Source: AC-50 sp035640455 (GTDB taxonomy: Bacteria > Actinomycetota > Thermoleophilia > Gaiellales > Gaiellaceae). From it: a stretch of DNA of 20,680 nucleotides. The notes under the pieces are model-generated. The model searched no databases. It was not told the DNA's origin and saw only the letters and a program-made list of their open reading frames with translations. Location: contig DASQWB010000090.1 in NCBI GenBank assembly GCA_035640455.1, positions 1 through 20,680 on the forward strand, in the 5' to 3' direction. Both the position numbers and the translations under genes were made by a program. Positions 1 through 7,433 of this stretch are shown here, one piece after another (position 1 is the first letter of the stretch; each line of letters opens with the position of its first letter).

Positions 1-648
1 GGCGTGAAGGTCGAGAGCCTGGGCGGCGCTACCGCGCTGGAGCTGGGTCGCGGCCTCGTCTTCCGCGAGGTACCGTGCCGCCTCCCGCAGCTCGGCCAAC
101 CGCTCCTCGACGCCTGCATGCTCGCCGAGCTCGAGGACGAGGTCGCGGCCCGCAGAGCGCAGCGTCTCGTAGACGGTCGTGAGCATCCGCCGCAGCCCGT
201 CGGCCCCGTAGGTCGCGAGGAGCCGCAGCTGCTCGGGGTCGCCGCCTTCGCAGAATCCTGCGAGCGCGCGCTCGAAGGCCTCGCCGCGCACGACCGCCCC
301 CTGCGCCTCGTCGAGCTCGCGGAAGCGCGGGTCGATGCCGACGGCGAACGGGTGCGCCCGGAGAAGCCGCGCGCAGAAGCCGTGGATCGTCGAGATCCAG
401 GCGCCGTCGAGCTCCCGCGCGAGATCGCTCCGGCTGCGCGCGACGAGCTCGGCGCGGATGCGGCGCCGCAGCTCGCCCGCCGCCTTGCGCGTGTACGTGA
501 TGACGAGGACGGAGTCGACGTCGATCCCGCGATCGCAGACGGCGCGGACGAAGCGCTCGACGATGACGGAGGTCTTGCCGGTGCCCGCGCCGGCCGAGAC
601 GAAGACCTCGCCCTCGGCCTCGACGGCGGCGTGCTGTTCCTCGTTCAC
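1..648 (-). CDS. AddA/UvrD-type superfamily 1 helicase, N-terminal part (runs off left edge)
   Basis: This is the N-terminal 216 residues of a UvrD/RecB-family DNA helicase that would drive DNA unwinding in an AddAB-like double-strand-break resection complex in the cytoplasm. Reading leftwards from a GTG at 648 the protein starts VNEEQHAAVEAEGEVF, then a perfect Walker A (SAGAGTGKTS, about residues 18-27), motif Ia (ITYTRKAAGELRRR) and STIHGFC (motif Ib/Ic region), all in the order expected for superfamily 1A. The initial Q (NEEQHAAV) is the usual Q motif. The start overlaps the stop of the upstream AddB-like gene by four bases (GTGA), so the two are translationally coupled. The helicase C-terminal half and any RecB-type nuclease domain lie outside the window, so AddA cannot be separated from AdnB-like or nuclease-free helicases. 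Confidence 0.9.
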   Translation of the reverse strand, partial: MNEEQHAAVEAEGEVFVSAGAGTGKTSVIVERFVRAVCDRGIDVDSVLVITYTRKAAGELRRRIRAELVARSRSDLARELDGAWISTIHGFCARLLRAHPFAVGIDPRFRELDEAQGAVVRGEAFERALAGFCEGGDPEQLRLLATYGADGLRRMLTTVYETLRSAGRDLVLELGEHAGVEERLAELREAARYLAEDEAATQLQRGSAAQALDLHA

Positions 649-3560
649 GGCCTCGCCACCCGGCACATCGTCCACAGGTCGCACCAGGCCGGGCACTCGT
701 CCCCCTTCGGGTCGTGGCGGACGTCGCCCGCGCGGATCCGTCGCGCGTAGCCGGCGGCGCGCTCGCGCGCCGTCTCGATCTGCGCCCAGAAAGCCTCCTC
801 GTCGAGGTAGTCGCCCTTCGAGAAGCCGGGAAGGTCGGCGGCCGCCTCGCCCCGCAGCATCCCGCGCGCGCTCCGGCGGCCGGCGAGCGCGCGGTACAGC
901 CCGCCGAGCGGCTCGATCCCGACGAGGTCGCGGAGCACCAGCATGTAGAGCGGGATCTGAAGCCGCAGCTCGGTGTCGATGTCCCGCGCGGAGTGGGCGC
1001 CCTTGCCCGACTTGTAGTCCTGGACGATCCCGCGCGCGCTGAACGGGTCGACGTCGATGCGGTCGATCTTCCCGGAGAGGTGGATCCCCGGCTCGAGCTC
1101 GAGGCCGCGCTGCAGCTCGGGCGAGGAGCGCTCGGACCCGAACGAGACCTCCAGCTTGCGCGGGACGAGCGCAAGCTCGGACCGCGCCTCGTCACGGACG
1201 AACTGCTCCAGGTCGCGCCAGAGGGTCTGCTCGAGCTCCGCCGCCTCGAGCTCGGTCAGCTCGAGCCGCACCCCGCCCCGGAGCGCCTCGTCGAGGCAGC
1301 GGCGCAGGAAGCCGACGGCCTCCTCGATCTGCTCCGGCGGCACGCGTTCGCTGCCGAGCTCCTTCGGGAGGCCGGAGTAGAAGCGGAAGAGCGTCTGGTG
1401 CGCGACCTGGCCGCGGAGCATCGCGTCGGCCTCGGCGTCGATCGTCTTCGGCTCGACCACCCGCTCGAAGAGCCAGGCCGAGGAGCAGTCGGCGAACCGC
1501 TCGAGCTCGGTCGCGGCGAAGACGGTGCGCGCACCGAGGAACGCGCGGACTGCCGGGTTCCGCAGCGCCGTCGGCCGGTCGAAGGCGGCGCGGGCGCGAG
1601 CGAGGCGCCGGCTCCAGCCGTTCGCGTCGGCGAGCGCCGTCGCCGTGTCCGGCTCGGCCACGGCCAGCTGGGCCACGGCGCGCAGCCGCTCCCGCTCGCT
1701 CGGCGCGTCATCGAGTGGCCACGTGAGAGCGGACAGGGCACGGCGGCGCGTCCAGCGGCCGACGTCGTGGCGGTCGAAGAGCGACACGACCTCGTCCCAG
1801 AAGGGGCTCGGCTCGCGCGGGCTCCCCTCGTCGGTCGCGGCCTCGCGGACGAGGTAGAGCCGGTGGGTCGCGCGCGTGCAGGCGGTGTAGAAGAGGTAGC
1901 GGTCTCGTGCCACCTCGTCCGGGCGCTCGAGCCGCCGCCCGAGCGCACGCCGCCGCTCGTCGTCGAGGAAGGGCGAGCCGGACCTGCGCCGCGGCAGGCT
2001 CCCCTCCTCGAGCCCGAGCACGAACGTGACGTCGAAGCGCCGCGTGCGCGCGCGCATCAGGTCGAGGACGGCCACGCGGCCCGGCTCGCTCGCCGCGGCG
2101 CCGCGGACGGTGGCCCGCTCGAGCGCGGGAACGAGGATCTCCGCACCGACCTCCTCGCCGCGCGCCGCCCACGCGTCGAGCTCGTCCAGCAGCCGAAGCG
2201 CGGCGTCGTAGGCGCGGAGGTCGTCGCGCGCGTGCTCGGTCACGGGCGGTCGCTCGAGCCCGTACGCGGCGCGGAGCATCGTCTCGGCGAGGCGCCGCGT
2301 GCCCTCGAGCGGCGAGGCGACTGCCCGCAGCTCGTCCAGCACGGGGAGCGACGCGCCGCGCAGCCGTTCGGCCTCCTCCTCGACGCGCGCCGGCGTCTCG
2401 ATCGCCCGCCCGCGGAGCCGGCCCTCGACGAAGTCGACGCTCGCCCGTGTCAGGCCCGAGAAGGGCGAGCGAAGGAAGGAGAAGAGGTCGCGACGGGTTC
2501 CGTCGAGCCACGCGAACCGGAGCAGCGACAGGAGCGCGTGGCCGAACGGCGTCTGGCCGAGCCGTAGCCGGTCCTCGACCGCGTAGGGGACGCCGAGGGT
2601 CGAGAGCGCCGTCTCGAGCGGGGCCCGCCAGCGCTCGAGCGACGGGCAGACGACGGCGATCCGGTCGGCGGGCGTCCCGGCGCGGACGAGGTCGAGGAGC
2701 TCCTCGCCGACGAGCTCGAGCACGCCGCGGACGCCGGCGCCCTCGAAGAAGCGGATCGCGCCCTCGAGCTCGGGCGGGTCGGCGGCCGCGCCCTCGAAGA
2801 GGCGTCGCTCGAGGTAGGCGAGGGTGGGAGCGCGGACTTCCTCGGCCGGGGGCAGCTCCTCGATCCGGCCGTCCGCGAGGCGCGCGAGATCTTGCGCGGT
2901 GCGGGCGAGCGATTCGAACGCGACGCGCCCCGGCTCGTACGGAAGCGACACGCAGACCTCGGCGCGGCCCGCGAGCGCCTCGAGGAGCGCCCACTGCGCG
3001 CCGGTCAGATCCTCGAACCCGTACGCGAAGACGGGCTCGCCGTGCCACGCGTCGAGCTCGCGCCCGAGGCGCTCGGCGGCACGCCGCCGCAGCACGTCGC
3101 GGTCCCAGAGCTCGAGGCGGTCGAGCTCCGCGCGGTATGCCGCGTAGAGCCGCGCCAAGTCACCGTCGAGCTCGTCCGGCTCGACGAGGCCGGACTCGAG
3201 CTCGCCGAGCGTCCCGAGCAGCGCGTCGCCGAAGCCGCCGAAGCGGGCCGAGCGGCCGAGGTCGCCTAGCGCCGTCGCGGCGATCGCGCGCCGCACGGCA
3301 AGCGCTCGCTGCGTGTCGGTCGCGACCGGCCGAGAGGCCGGATCGGCGCGCGCGATCCGCTCGAAGAGGTCGTCGAAGGTGACGATCGCGCCGCCGAGCA
3401 GGCCGTGGCGGCGCGCGAGCAAGTCACGCTCGACGCGGTCGACGTCCGGCCGCCCTGGCACGATCAGGTACGGGTCGCGGTCGAGCGCGGCCACGTAGCG
3501 GTCGAGGAGGAGCTCGACCTTGCCGGCGTTGGCAGGCCCGACGATGAGGCTGAGACTCAC
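645..3560 (-). CDS. AddB-like ATP-dependent exonuclease subunit with PD-(D/E)XK Fe-S nuclease domain
   Basis: A 971-residue partner of the helicase encoded just downstream, probably acting with it to process DNA ends for recombination. The N-terminus holds a degenerate Walker A (GPANAGKV, residues 8-15, Val in place of Thr/Ser). The middle keeps UvrD-like C-terminal motifs (VLGLEEGSLP and FYTACTRATHRLYL). The C-terminal third is a RecB/AddB nuclease: KIDRID (about 831-836), DYKSGKG (D848, K850) and four cysteines, C692 plus C956, C960 and C966, as in Fe-S stapled AddB nucleases. I chose GTG 3560 rather than the ATG-like start at 3665, because TACCAT lies six bases before it and because the longer version would translate through a transcription terminator. 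AdnA is the alternative name, but AdnA normally has an intact Walker A. Confidence 0.85.
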   Translation of the reverse strand: MSLSLIVGPANAGKVELLLDRYVAALDRDPYLIVPGRPDVDRVERDLLARRHGLLGGAIVTFDDLFERIARADPASRPVATDTQRALAVRRAIAATALGDLGRSARFGGFGDALLGTLGELESGLVEPDELDGDLARLYAAYRAELDRLELWDRDVLRRRAAERLGRELDAWHGEPVFAYGFEDLTGAQWALLEALAGRAEVCVSLPYEPGRVAFESLARTAQDLARLADGRIEELPPAEEVRAPTLAYLERRLFEGAAADPPELEGAIRFFEGAGVRGVLELVGEELLDLVRAGTPADRIAVVCPSLERWRAPLETALSTLGVPYAVEDRLRLGQTPFGHALLSLLRFAWLDGTRRDLFSFLRSPFSGLTRASVDFVEGRLRGRAIETPARVEEEAERLRGASLPVLDELRAVASPLEGTRRLAETMLRAAYGLERPPVTEHARDDLRAYDAALRLLDELDAWAARGEEVGAEILVPALERATVRGAAASEPGRVAVLDLMRARTRRFDVTFVLGLEEGSLPRRRSGSPFLDDERRRALGRRLERPDEVARDRYLFYTACTRATHRLYLVREAATDEGSPREPSPFWDEVVSLFDRHDVGRWTRRRALSALTWPLDDAPSERERLRAVAQLAVAEPDTATALADANGWSRRLARARAAFDRPTALRNPAVRAFLGARTVFAATELERFADCSSAWLFERVVEPKTIDAEADAMLRGQVAHQTLFRFYSGLPKELGSERVPPEQIEEAVGFLRRCLDEALRGGVRLELTELEAAELEQTLWRDLEQFVRDEARSELALVPRKLEVSFGSERSSPELQRGLELEPGIHLSGKIDRIDVDPFSARGIVQDYKSGKGAHSARDIDTELRLQIPLYMLVLRDLVGIEPLGGLYRALAGRRSARGMLRGEAAADLPGFSKGDYLDEEAFWAQIETARERAAGYARRIRAGDVRHDPKGDECPAWCDLWTMCRVARP

Positions 3561-3566
3561 CGGCCA

Positions 3567-3572
3567 ATGGTA
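3567..3572 (-). promoter_or_regulatory. Putative -10 box (TACCAT) of a leaderless addB-like transcript
   Basis: TACCAT fits the actinobacterial TAnnnT -10 pattern and is separated by six bases (TGGCCG) from the GTG at 3560. That would place the transcription start at or next to the start codon, giving a leaderless mRNA. No clear -35 and no Shine-Dalgarno are visible. Confidence 0.5.
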
Positions 3573-3630
3573 GTTCCGCCGCCCGACGGCCCCTGTGCTG
3601 TCCAGAGCACCAGAAGCGTGGAAAGTGCGC

Positions 3631-3661
3631 AAAAAACGCGAGAGGCGGGTTTCCCCGCCTC
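3631..3661 (-). terminator. Intrinsic terminator of the zinc-ribbon gene
   Basis: Read on the minus strand, GAGGCGGG-GAAA-CCCGCCTC makes an 8-bp perfect GC-rich stem with a GAAA tetraloop, followed after TCGCG by six T. It begins 14 bases after the stop codon of the 66-residue gene and lies before the start of the addB-like gene, so it separates the two transcripts. Confidence 0.8.
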
Positions 3662-3674
3662 CCACGAGACCTGT

Positions 3675-3875
3675 CTAGGCCGCGGCGGCCGCCTTCGGCC
3701 TGCGGCCGCGCCGCGCGACCGCGCGGCCGGGCAGTTTGCTGGCGCAGTCGTCGCAGACATCGGCCTGCTTCGCGCCGCGCCTCGCGTCGGAATACGTCAC
3801 GCGCAACGTCGCTCCCTTGTTGTCGCCGACTTCCTTGCCGCAGTCGTCGCAGACGAGCACAGTCTTCCGGGCCAA
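3675..3875 (-). CDS. Small zinc-ribbon protein with basic AT-hook-like tail
   Basis: A 66-residue protein of no family I can name with certainty. It has two CxxC pairs (C9/C12 in VCDDCGK, C41/C44 in VCDDCAS), the layout of a one-zinc ribbon, and a basic tail GRAVARRGRRPK (50-61) like the RGR AT-hook of Lsr2-type nucleoid proteins. A DNA- or RNA-binding role is inference. The start is a TTG at 3873-3875, fixed by AAAGGAGGAG just upstream, one of the few strong ribosome binding sites in the window. TAAGCT at 3908-3913 is a plausible -10. The gene is monocistronic: topoisomerase IB ends 58 bp upstream and a terminator follows directly. Confidence 0.75.
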   Translation of the reverse strand: MARKTVLVCDDCGKEVGDNKGATLRVTYSDARRGAKQADVCDDCASKLPGRAVARRGRRPKAAAAA

Positions 3876-3879
3876 GGCT

Positions 3880-3885
3880 CCTCCT
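3880..3885 (-). promoter_or_regulatory. Strong Shine-Dalgarno (AGGAGG) deciding a TTG start
   Basis: Minus-strand AGGAGG within AAAGGAGGAG (3878-3887), four bases before TTG 3875. It contrasts with most genes in the window, which have no such site. Confidence 0.75.
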
Positions 3886-3933
3886 TTAACGGGACGCGGA
3901 CGAGCGGAGCTTAGCGGAGAAAAGGAGTGGAAT

Positions 3934-4953
3934 CTATGCCGCGACGCGCGTGCGGCGAATTCGCCACGAGCGAAGCAGGCTGAGGAGCGCTTGCTCCTCG
4001 ACGTCGAGGCCGATATCGCGTGCCCCCACGATCCGCAAATGGCGAGGACGGAAATCCTCGATCGTGCGCCCGTCGAGGTACTGCTCGACGACCGCCGGGC
4101 TCACGTAGGAGGCCCGCGTCACCGCCGGTGTGTTTCCGAGCCGCCCACCGACGCGCCGCATCACGGCGGCAACGGCCTGCTTCTGTGCCGCCGCACCCTC
4201 GGGCGGCCCGCCCAGCTCCCCGAATGCGATCGCCGCCTCGAGCGTCCCACCCCACGTGCGGAAATCCTTCGCGGTGAATTCCTCGCCCATGTAGCGCTGG
4301 ATGTACTCGTTGAGCTTCCGGTTCGTGAGGTTGTGGAGCTCTTCCTCGAGCTGGTAGCGGAAGAGCCGGCGCCCGCCGGGGAGGGCGACGAGCTCCTTTA
4401 ACGTCCCGGCGATCTCGGTGTCGACGAGTCCCGTCCGCACCTGGACTCGGTGCTTGGCCACGAATCGGAACATCACGCGGTTTCCGCGGACGGTCACGTG
4501 GCGCTTCGCCAGCGTCGTCACGCCATAGGTGTTCGATTCGCGCGCGTAACGCTCAGAGCCGACGCGAAACCAGGTGAGATTGAGCAGCCGGACCGCAACC
4601 GCCGATACTCGGTCCCTATGCAATCCCTCGAGCATGATGTGCTCGCCCATTGCGAGCCGGAGATCGGGCAGCTTCTCCGCAAATCGAATGAGCTTGTCGA
4701 ACTTCGCCTGCTCTTGCTGCGCGCGAAACTCCGGGTGGTAGAGGTACTGCCGCCGGCCCGCGTCGTCGAGCCCCGTCGCCTGCAAGTTCGCCGCCAGGCG
4801 CGGCGAGATCCAGACGTCGCGCCAGGCCGGCGGGATGACGAGCGACTCGATGCGCGCGATCTTCGTTGGATCGGTGATCGGATTGCCGCGCGCGTCGACG
4901 TACCGAAATCGCCCCTTCGATCCGACACGTCGCCAGCCACCCCTCCTCGGCAT
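3934..4953 (-). CDS. DNA topoisomerase IB
   Basis: A bacterial (poxvirus-type) topoisomerase IB of 339 residues that relaxes supercoils through a 3'-phosphotyrosyl intermediate. Numbering from the GTG two codons further upstream, the N-terminal domain carries IPPAWRDVWI (42-51) and DDAGRRQYLYHPEFR (65-79), a hallmark of the family. The catalytic domain shows FRVGSERYARESNTYG (131-146), KDFRTWGGT (231-239) and the nucleophile Y285 in TRASYVSP, preceded by the typical NTPAV. Start: ATG 4953 or GTG 4959; I prefer 4953, ten bases from GACACT on the minus strand. It is divergent from the dehydrogenase with only 23 bp between start codons. Such enzymes often accompany DNA repair genes in actinobacteria and proteobacteria, but nothing here ties it to a particular one. 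Confidence 0.93.
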   Translation of the reverse strand: MPRRGGWRRVGSKGRFRYVDARGNPITDPTKIARIESLVIPPAWRDVWISPRLAANLQATGLDDAGRRQYLYHPEFRAQQEQAKFDKLIRFAEKLPDLRLAMGEHIMLEGLHRDRVSAVAVRLLNLTWFRVGSERYARESNTYGVTTLAKRHVTVRGNRVMFRFVAKHRVQVRTGLVDTEIAGTLKELVALPGGRRLFRYQLEEELHNLTNRKLNEYIQRYMGEEFTAKDFRTWGGTLEAAIAFGELGGPPEGAAAQKQAVAAVMRRVGGRLGNTPAVTRASYVSPAVVEQYLDGRTIEDFRPRHLRIVGARDIGLDVEEQALLSLLRSWRIRRTRVAA

Positions 4954-4962
4954 GTGCACCGC

Positions 4963-4969
4963 TAGTGTC
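4963..4969. promoter_or_regulatory. Overlapping divergent -10 boxes (TAGTGTC / GACACTA)
   Basis: TAGTGT (4963-4968, plus) is a TAnnnT box eight bases from GTG 4977 of the dehydrogenase. The same bases read GACACT on the minus strand (4969-4964), ten bases from ATG 4953 of topoisomerase IB. With 23 bp between the two starts both promoters must share this site and use -35 regions inside the opposite gene. The plus-strand assignment is firmer than the minus-strand one. Confidence 0.4.
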
Positions 4970-4976
4970 CGCAGCC

Positions 4977-6047
4977 GTGACGAACAAAACGATCGTGGTG
5001 CTCGAGGGGGACGAGACCGGGCAGGAGCTCCTCGAGCAGGCGCTCCGCGTTTTGGCTTCCGACGTGACCGGCCTCGAGCTCGAGTTCCCGCCCTTCGACC
5101 TCTCGCTCGAGAATCGCCGCGCTACCCGAAACGCCGTCGTCTACGAGGCCGCGGCCGCGATCCGGGAGGCCGGGCTCGGCCTCAAGGCGGCGACGATCAC
5201 GCCCGAAGGCCGCGACGACGTCGGCTCGCCGAACCGCATCCTCCGCGAGGAGATCGGCGGCAAGGTGATCGTCCGCACCGGGCGGCGCATCCCGGGGGTC
5301 GTCCCGCTCGGCGGCGTGCACGCGCCGATCTCGATCGTGCGCATGGCCGTCGGCGACGCGTACGGCGCGAAGGAGTGGCGCGAGGGCGAGGGCGACGACG
5401 AGGTGGCGCTGCGGACGGAGCGGATCGAGCGGCGGATCTGCCACGCCGTCGCCGAGTACGCGTTCCGCCTCGCGGAGCGCACCGGCGCGAAGGTCTTCGG
5501 CGGGCCGAAGTACACGGTCAGCCCGACGTACGAGGGGATGCTGAAGGAGGAGATGGACGCCGCCGCCGCGCGGCATCCGGAGATCGCCTACGAGCCGCAG
5601 CTCATCGACGCCACCTTCGCCCTCCTCGTCGCCTCGACCGGCGCGCCGCTCGTCATCCCGGCGCTGAACCGCGACGGCGACATCCTCTCCGACCTCGTCT
5701 TGCCGCTGTTCGGCTCGATCGCCGGCTCGGAGTCGCTCCTCGTCGCCTTCGACGAGCACTTCGTCCCGAGCGCCGTGATGGCCGAGGCGGCGCACGGCAC
5801 CGCGCCGTCGCTCCTCGGGAAGAACGTGGCGAACCCGATGGCGATGATCCTTGCCGGCGCGGCGCTCCTCGCCCACGCGGACGAGCGCGCCCAGGAGGTC
5901 GGTCGCGCGATCAGGGAGGCGTGCCTGGAGGCGGTCTCGGAGGGGATCCGCACCGCCGACCTCGGCGGCCACGCCGGGACGACCGAGTTCACCGACGAGG
6001 TGATCCGGCGCGTGGGCACGAAGCTCGACGTCTGGGCGACGCTGTAG
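4977..6047 (+). CDS. Isocitrate/isopropylmalate dehydrogenase family enzyme
   Basis: A 356-residue NAD(P)-dependent beta-decarboxylating dehydrogenase. It opens with TIVVLEGDETGQELLEQALR, then RTGRRIPG (substrate-binding arginines), GPKYTVSPTYEGMLKEEMD (the Tyr/Lys region), DGDILSDLVLPLFGSIAGS (metal-binding aspartates) and AAHGTAPSLLGKNVANPMAM, the cofactor loop shared by IDH and IPMDH. Substrate cannot be fixed: isocitrate is favoured by overall feel, while isopropylmalate, homoisocitrate and tartrate enzymes share the fold, and no leu genes are nearby. I start at GTG 4977 because the alternative GTG at 4965 lies inside the putative -10 box. It is a single-gene unit, convergent with the HD-GYP gene. 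Confidence 0.88.
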   Translation: MTNKTIVVLEGDETGQELLEQALRVLASDVTGLELEFPPFDLSLENRRATRNAVVYEAAAAIREAGLGLKAATITPEGRDDVGSPNRILREEIGGKVIVRTGRRIPGVVPLGGVHAPISIVRMAVGDAYGAKEWREGEGDDEVALRTERIERRICHAVAEYAFRLAERTGAKVFGGPKYTVSPTYEGMLKEEMDAAAARHPEIAYEPQLIDATFALLVASTGAPLVIPALNRDGDILSDLVLPLFGSIAGSESLLVAFDEHFVPSAVMAEAAHGTAPSLLGKNVANPMAMILAGAALLAHADERAQEVGRAIREACLEAVSEGIRTADLGGHAGTTEFTDEVIRRVGTKLDVWATL

Positions 6048-6073
6048 CGGGCCGCGAGCAGCAGGCTTCCCGT

Positions 6074-6087
6074 GTGCACTAGTGCAC
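6074..6087. repeat. Perfect 14-bp palindrome GTGCACTAGTGCAC
   Basis: A perfect dyad in the 76-bp convergent gap between the dehydrogenase stop (6047) and the HD-GYP stop (6124). As RNA it would give only a 5-bp stem with a CTAG loop and no T-run, so it is a poor terminator and looks more like a binding site for a dimeric protein. A partly similar string (GTGCAC-CG-CTAGTG) lies at 4954-4967, at the start of the same dehydrogenase gene. Confidence 0.6.
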
Positions 6088-6123
6088 CAAGGCTCGGATG
6101 GGGCCGTTCGGATGCGAGCGCCG

Positions 6124-6693
6124 CTAGGACGCGCGGCGCCGCAGGTCGACGTCGCCCGCGTCGCAGGCCTCGAGGAACGCGTGCACGACGGCGGGCTCGA
6201 ACTGCGTGCCGGCGCAGCGGTCGAGCTCCGCGAGCGCCGCGTCGATCGTCAGCGGCCGGCGGAAAGGGCGACCGAAGGTCATCGCGTCGAAGGCGTCGAC
6301 GACCGCGAGCACCCGCGCCTCGGCGGGGATCCGACGGCCGCTCCGGCCGAGCGGATAGCCGCCGCCGTCCCAGCGCTCGTGGTGGTAGAGAGCGCACGCG
6401 AGCGTCGCGTGCGCTGGCGCGAGCGCCGAGACGAGCCGCGCTCCCGCGACCGGATGGAACCGGATCCGCTCGAGCTCGGTCGAGGTCAGCGGCCCGGGCT
6501 TCCGGAGGATCCGCTTCGGGATCGCGAGCTTGCCGATGTCGTGGAGCAGCGCGCCGACTCGGAGCCGCGTCAGGCGGGCCTCGTCCCACCCGAGCCGCTC
6601 GCCGACCGTGCCCGCGAGCGCCGCCACGCGCAGCGAGTGCGCGCCGGAGTAGGCGTCGCGCGACTGCAGCGCCTCGGCGAGAGCCAGCAGCAT
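6124..6693 (-). CDS. HD-GYP domain phosphodiesterase (stand-alone)
   Basis: A 189-residue single-domain HD-GYP protein, the family that hydrolyses cyclic di-GMP (or related cyclic dinucleotides) with a two- or three-metal centre. Conserved ligands are all present in order: H19 (SGAHSLRV), H51-D52-xx-K55 (LLHDIGKLAIP), H80, H104-H105 (YHHERWDGGGYP, the GYP signature at 112-114) and D133 (VVDAFDAMT). There is no receiver, GAF or membrane domain, so its regulation must come from expression or partners. An in-frame TGA just upstream makes ATG 6693 the earliest ATG; no good Shine-Dalgarno or TAnnnT box is evident. It could be a degenerate signalling protein, but no catalytic residue is missing. 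Confidence 0.93.
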   Translation of the reverse strand: MLLALAEALQSRDAYSGAHSLRVAALAGTVGERLGWDEARLTRLRVGALLHDIGKLAIPKRILRKPGPLTSTELERIRFHPVAGARLVSALAPAHATLACALYHHERWDGGGYPLGRSGRRIPAEARVLAVVDAFDAMTFGRPFRRPLTIDAALAELDRCAGTQFEPAVVHAFLEACDAGDVDLRRRAS

Positions 6694-6833
6694 CCCGAGC
6701 CACGTTCAAGCCAGCCCTCCGGTTCCCTCCTCGAGCGGGATCGGATGACTTTCATTCGTGCCGACCGGTCGTTTCAGACGGATGCACAGGCGAAGCCCGC
6801 GCGTCCTGATGGTCGGCGCCGCCGAGTCGGCGC

Positions 6834-7418
6834 CTAGGACGCCTCCATCCGCTGCCGCCAGAAGTGCAGGGTCACGCCGCCGGCGATCGCGAGCACGGCC
6901 ACGACGCCGGCGCCGATCAGCCCGTAGCGGGCGATGAGGTCGGCGGCCGCGCGGCCGAGGTAGTAGGCGACGAGGCCGACGGCGGTCGCCCACGCGATCC
7001 CGCCTGCCGCGTTCCAGACGAGGAAGCGCCACCACGGCATGTGGCTGATCCCGGCCATCCAGGCGCCGGTGACGCGGACGCCGGCCACGAAACGCGCGAG
7101 GAAGACCGCCTTGCCGCCGTGGCGCCGGAAGAAGCGCTCTGCGCGGGGAAGGAGCGCGTCGATCCACCGGAACCGCTTCACGAGCCGGCGGCCGTAGCGC
7201 CGGCCGATCCAGTAGCCGACGTTGTCGCCGAGGATCGCGCCCGCCGCCGCGACGGCGATCACGGCGGTGATGGAGAGGCGGCCCTGCGAGGCGAAGACGC
7301 CGGCGGCGATGAGCGCCGTCTCCCCCGGCACCCACACGCCCGCCGACTCGAGCGACACGATCGTGAACAGGAACGCGAGGCCGTAGTGGTCGACGAAGTG
7401 GTTGACGAGGTGCGTCAC
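6834..7418 (-). CDS. DedA family inner-membrane protein
   Basis: A 194-residue DedA/VTT-domain membrane protein; family members act as lipid-carrier flippases or scramblases (undecaprenyl phosphate recycling) and affect envelope integrity. Diagnostic parts: E24 and ESAGVWVPGE (24-33) in the first re-entrant helix, GDNVGYWIGRRYG (64-76), and FLARFVAGVRVTGAWMAG (106-123), the FxRFxPxxR-like motif with P replaced by A/G. Three further hydrophobic helices follow, ending in a short basic tail. It starts with GTG 7418, twelve bases after the stop of the glycosyltransferase gene, whose TAG is part of a TAGACT -10-like box. Coupling with a membrane glycosyltransferase is consistent with polyprenyl-lipid use, which is inference. 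Confidence 0.92.
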   Translation of the reverse strand: MTHLVNHFVDHYGLAFLFTIVSLESAGVWVPGETALIAAGVFASQGRLSITAVIAVAAAGAILGDNVGYWIGRRYGRRLVKRFRWIDALLPRAERFFRRHGGKAVFLARFVAGVRVTGAWMAGISHMPWWRFLVWNAAGGIAWATAVGLVAYYLGRAAADLIARYGLIGAGVVAVLAIAGGVTLHFWRQRMEAS

Positions 7419-7427
7419 CCGGCGCCG

Positions 7428-7433
7428 AGTCTA
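7428..7433 (-). promoter_or_regulatory. Putative -10 box TAGACT of dedA, overlapping the upstream stop codon
   Basis: On the minus strand TAGACT begins with the TAG stop of the glycosyltransferase gene and is nine bases from GTG 7418. It matches the TAnnnT-N6-9-start arrangement seen at several other genes here. It could let dedA be transcribed on its own as a leaderless mRNA. Confidence 0.4.

Noticed and set aside
3561..3665. A 35-residue N-terminal extension of the addB-like protein
   Set aside because: It would be translated through the intrinsic terminator at 3631-3661 and is not family-like; GTG 3560 has a -10 box at leaderless spacing.
6721..6833. Possible cyclic di-GMP riboswitch near the HD-GYP gene (CACAGGCGAAGCC on the plus strand)
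   Set aside because: The conserved cores are not in the right order or spacing on either strand.
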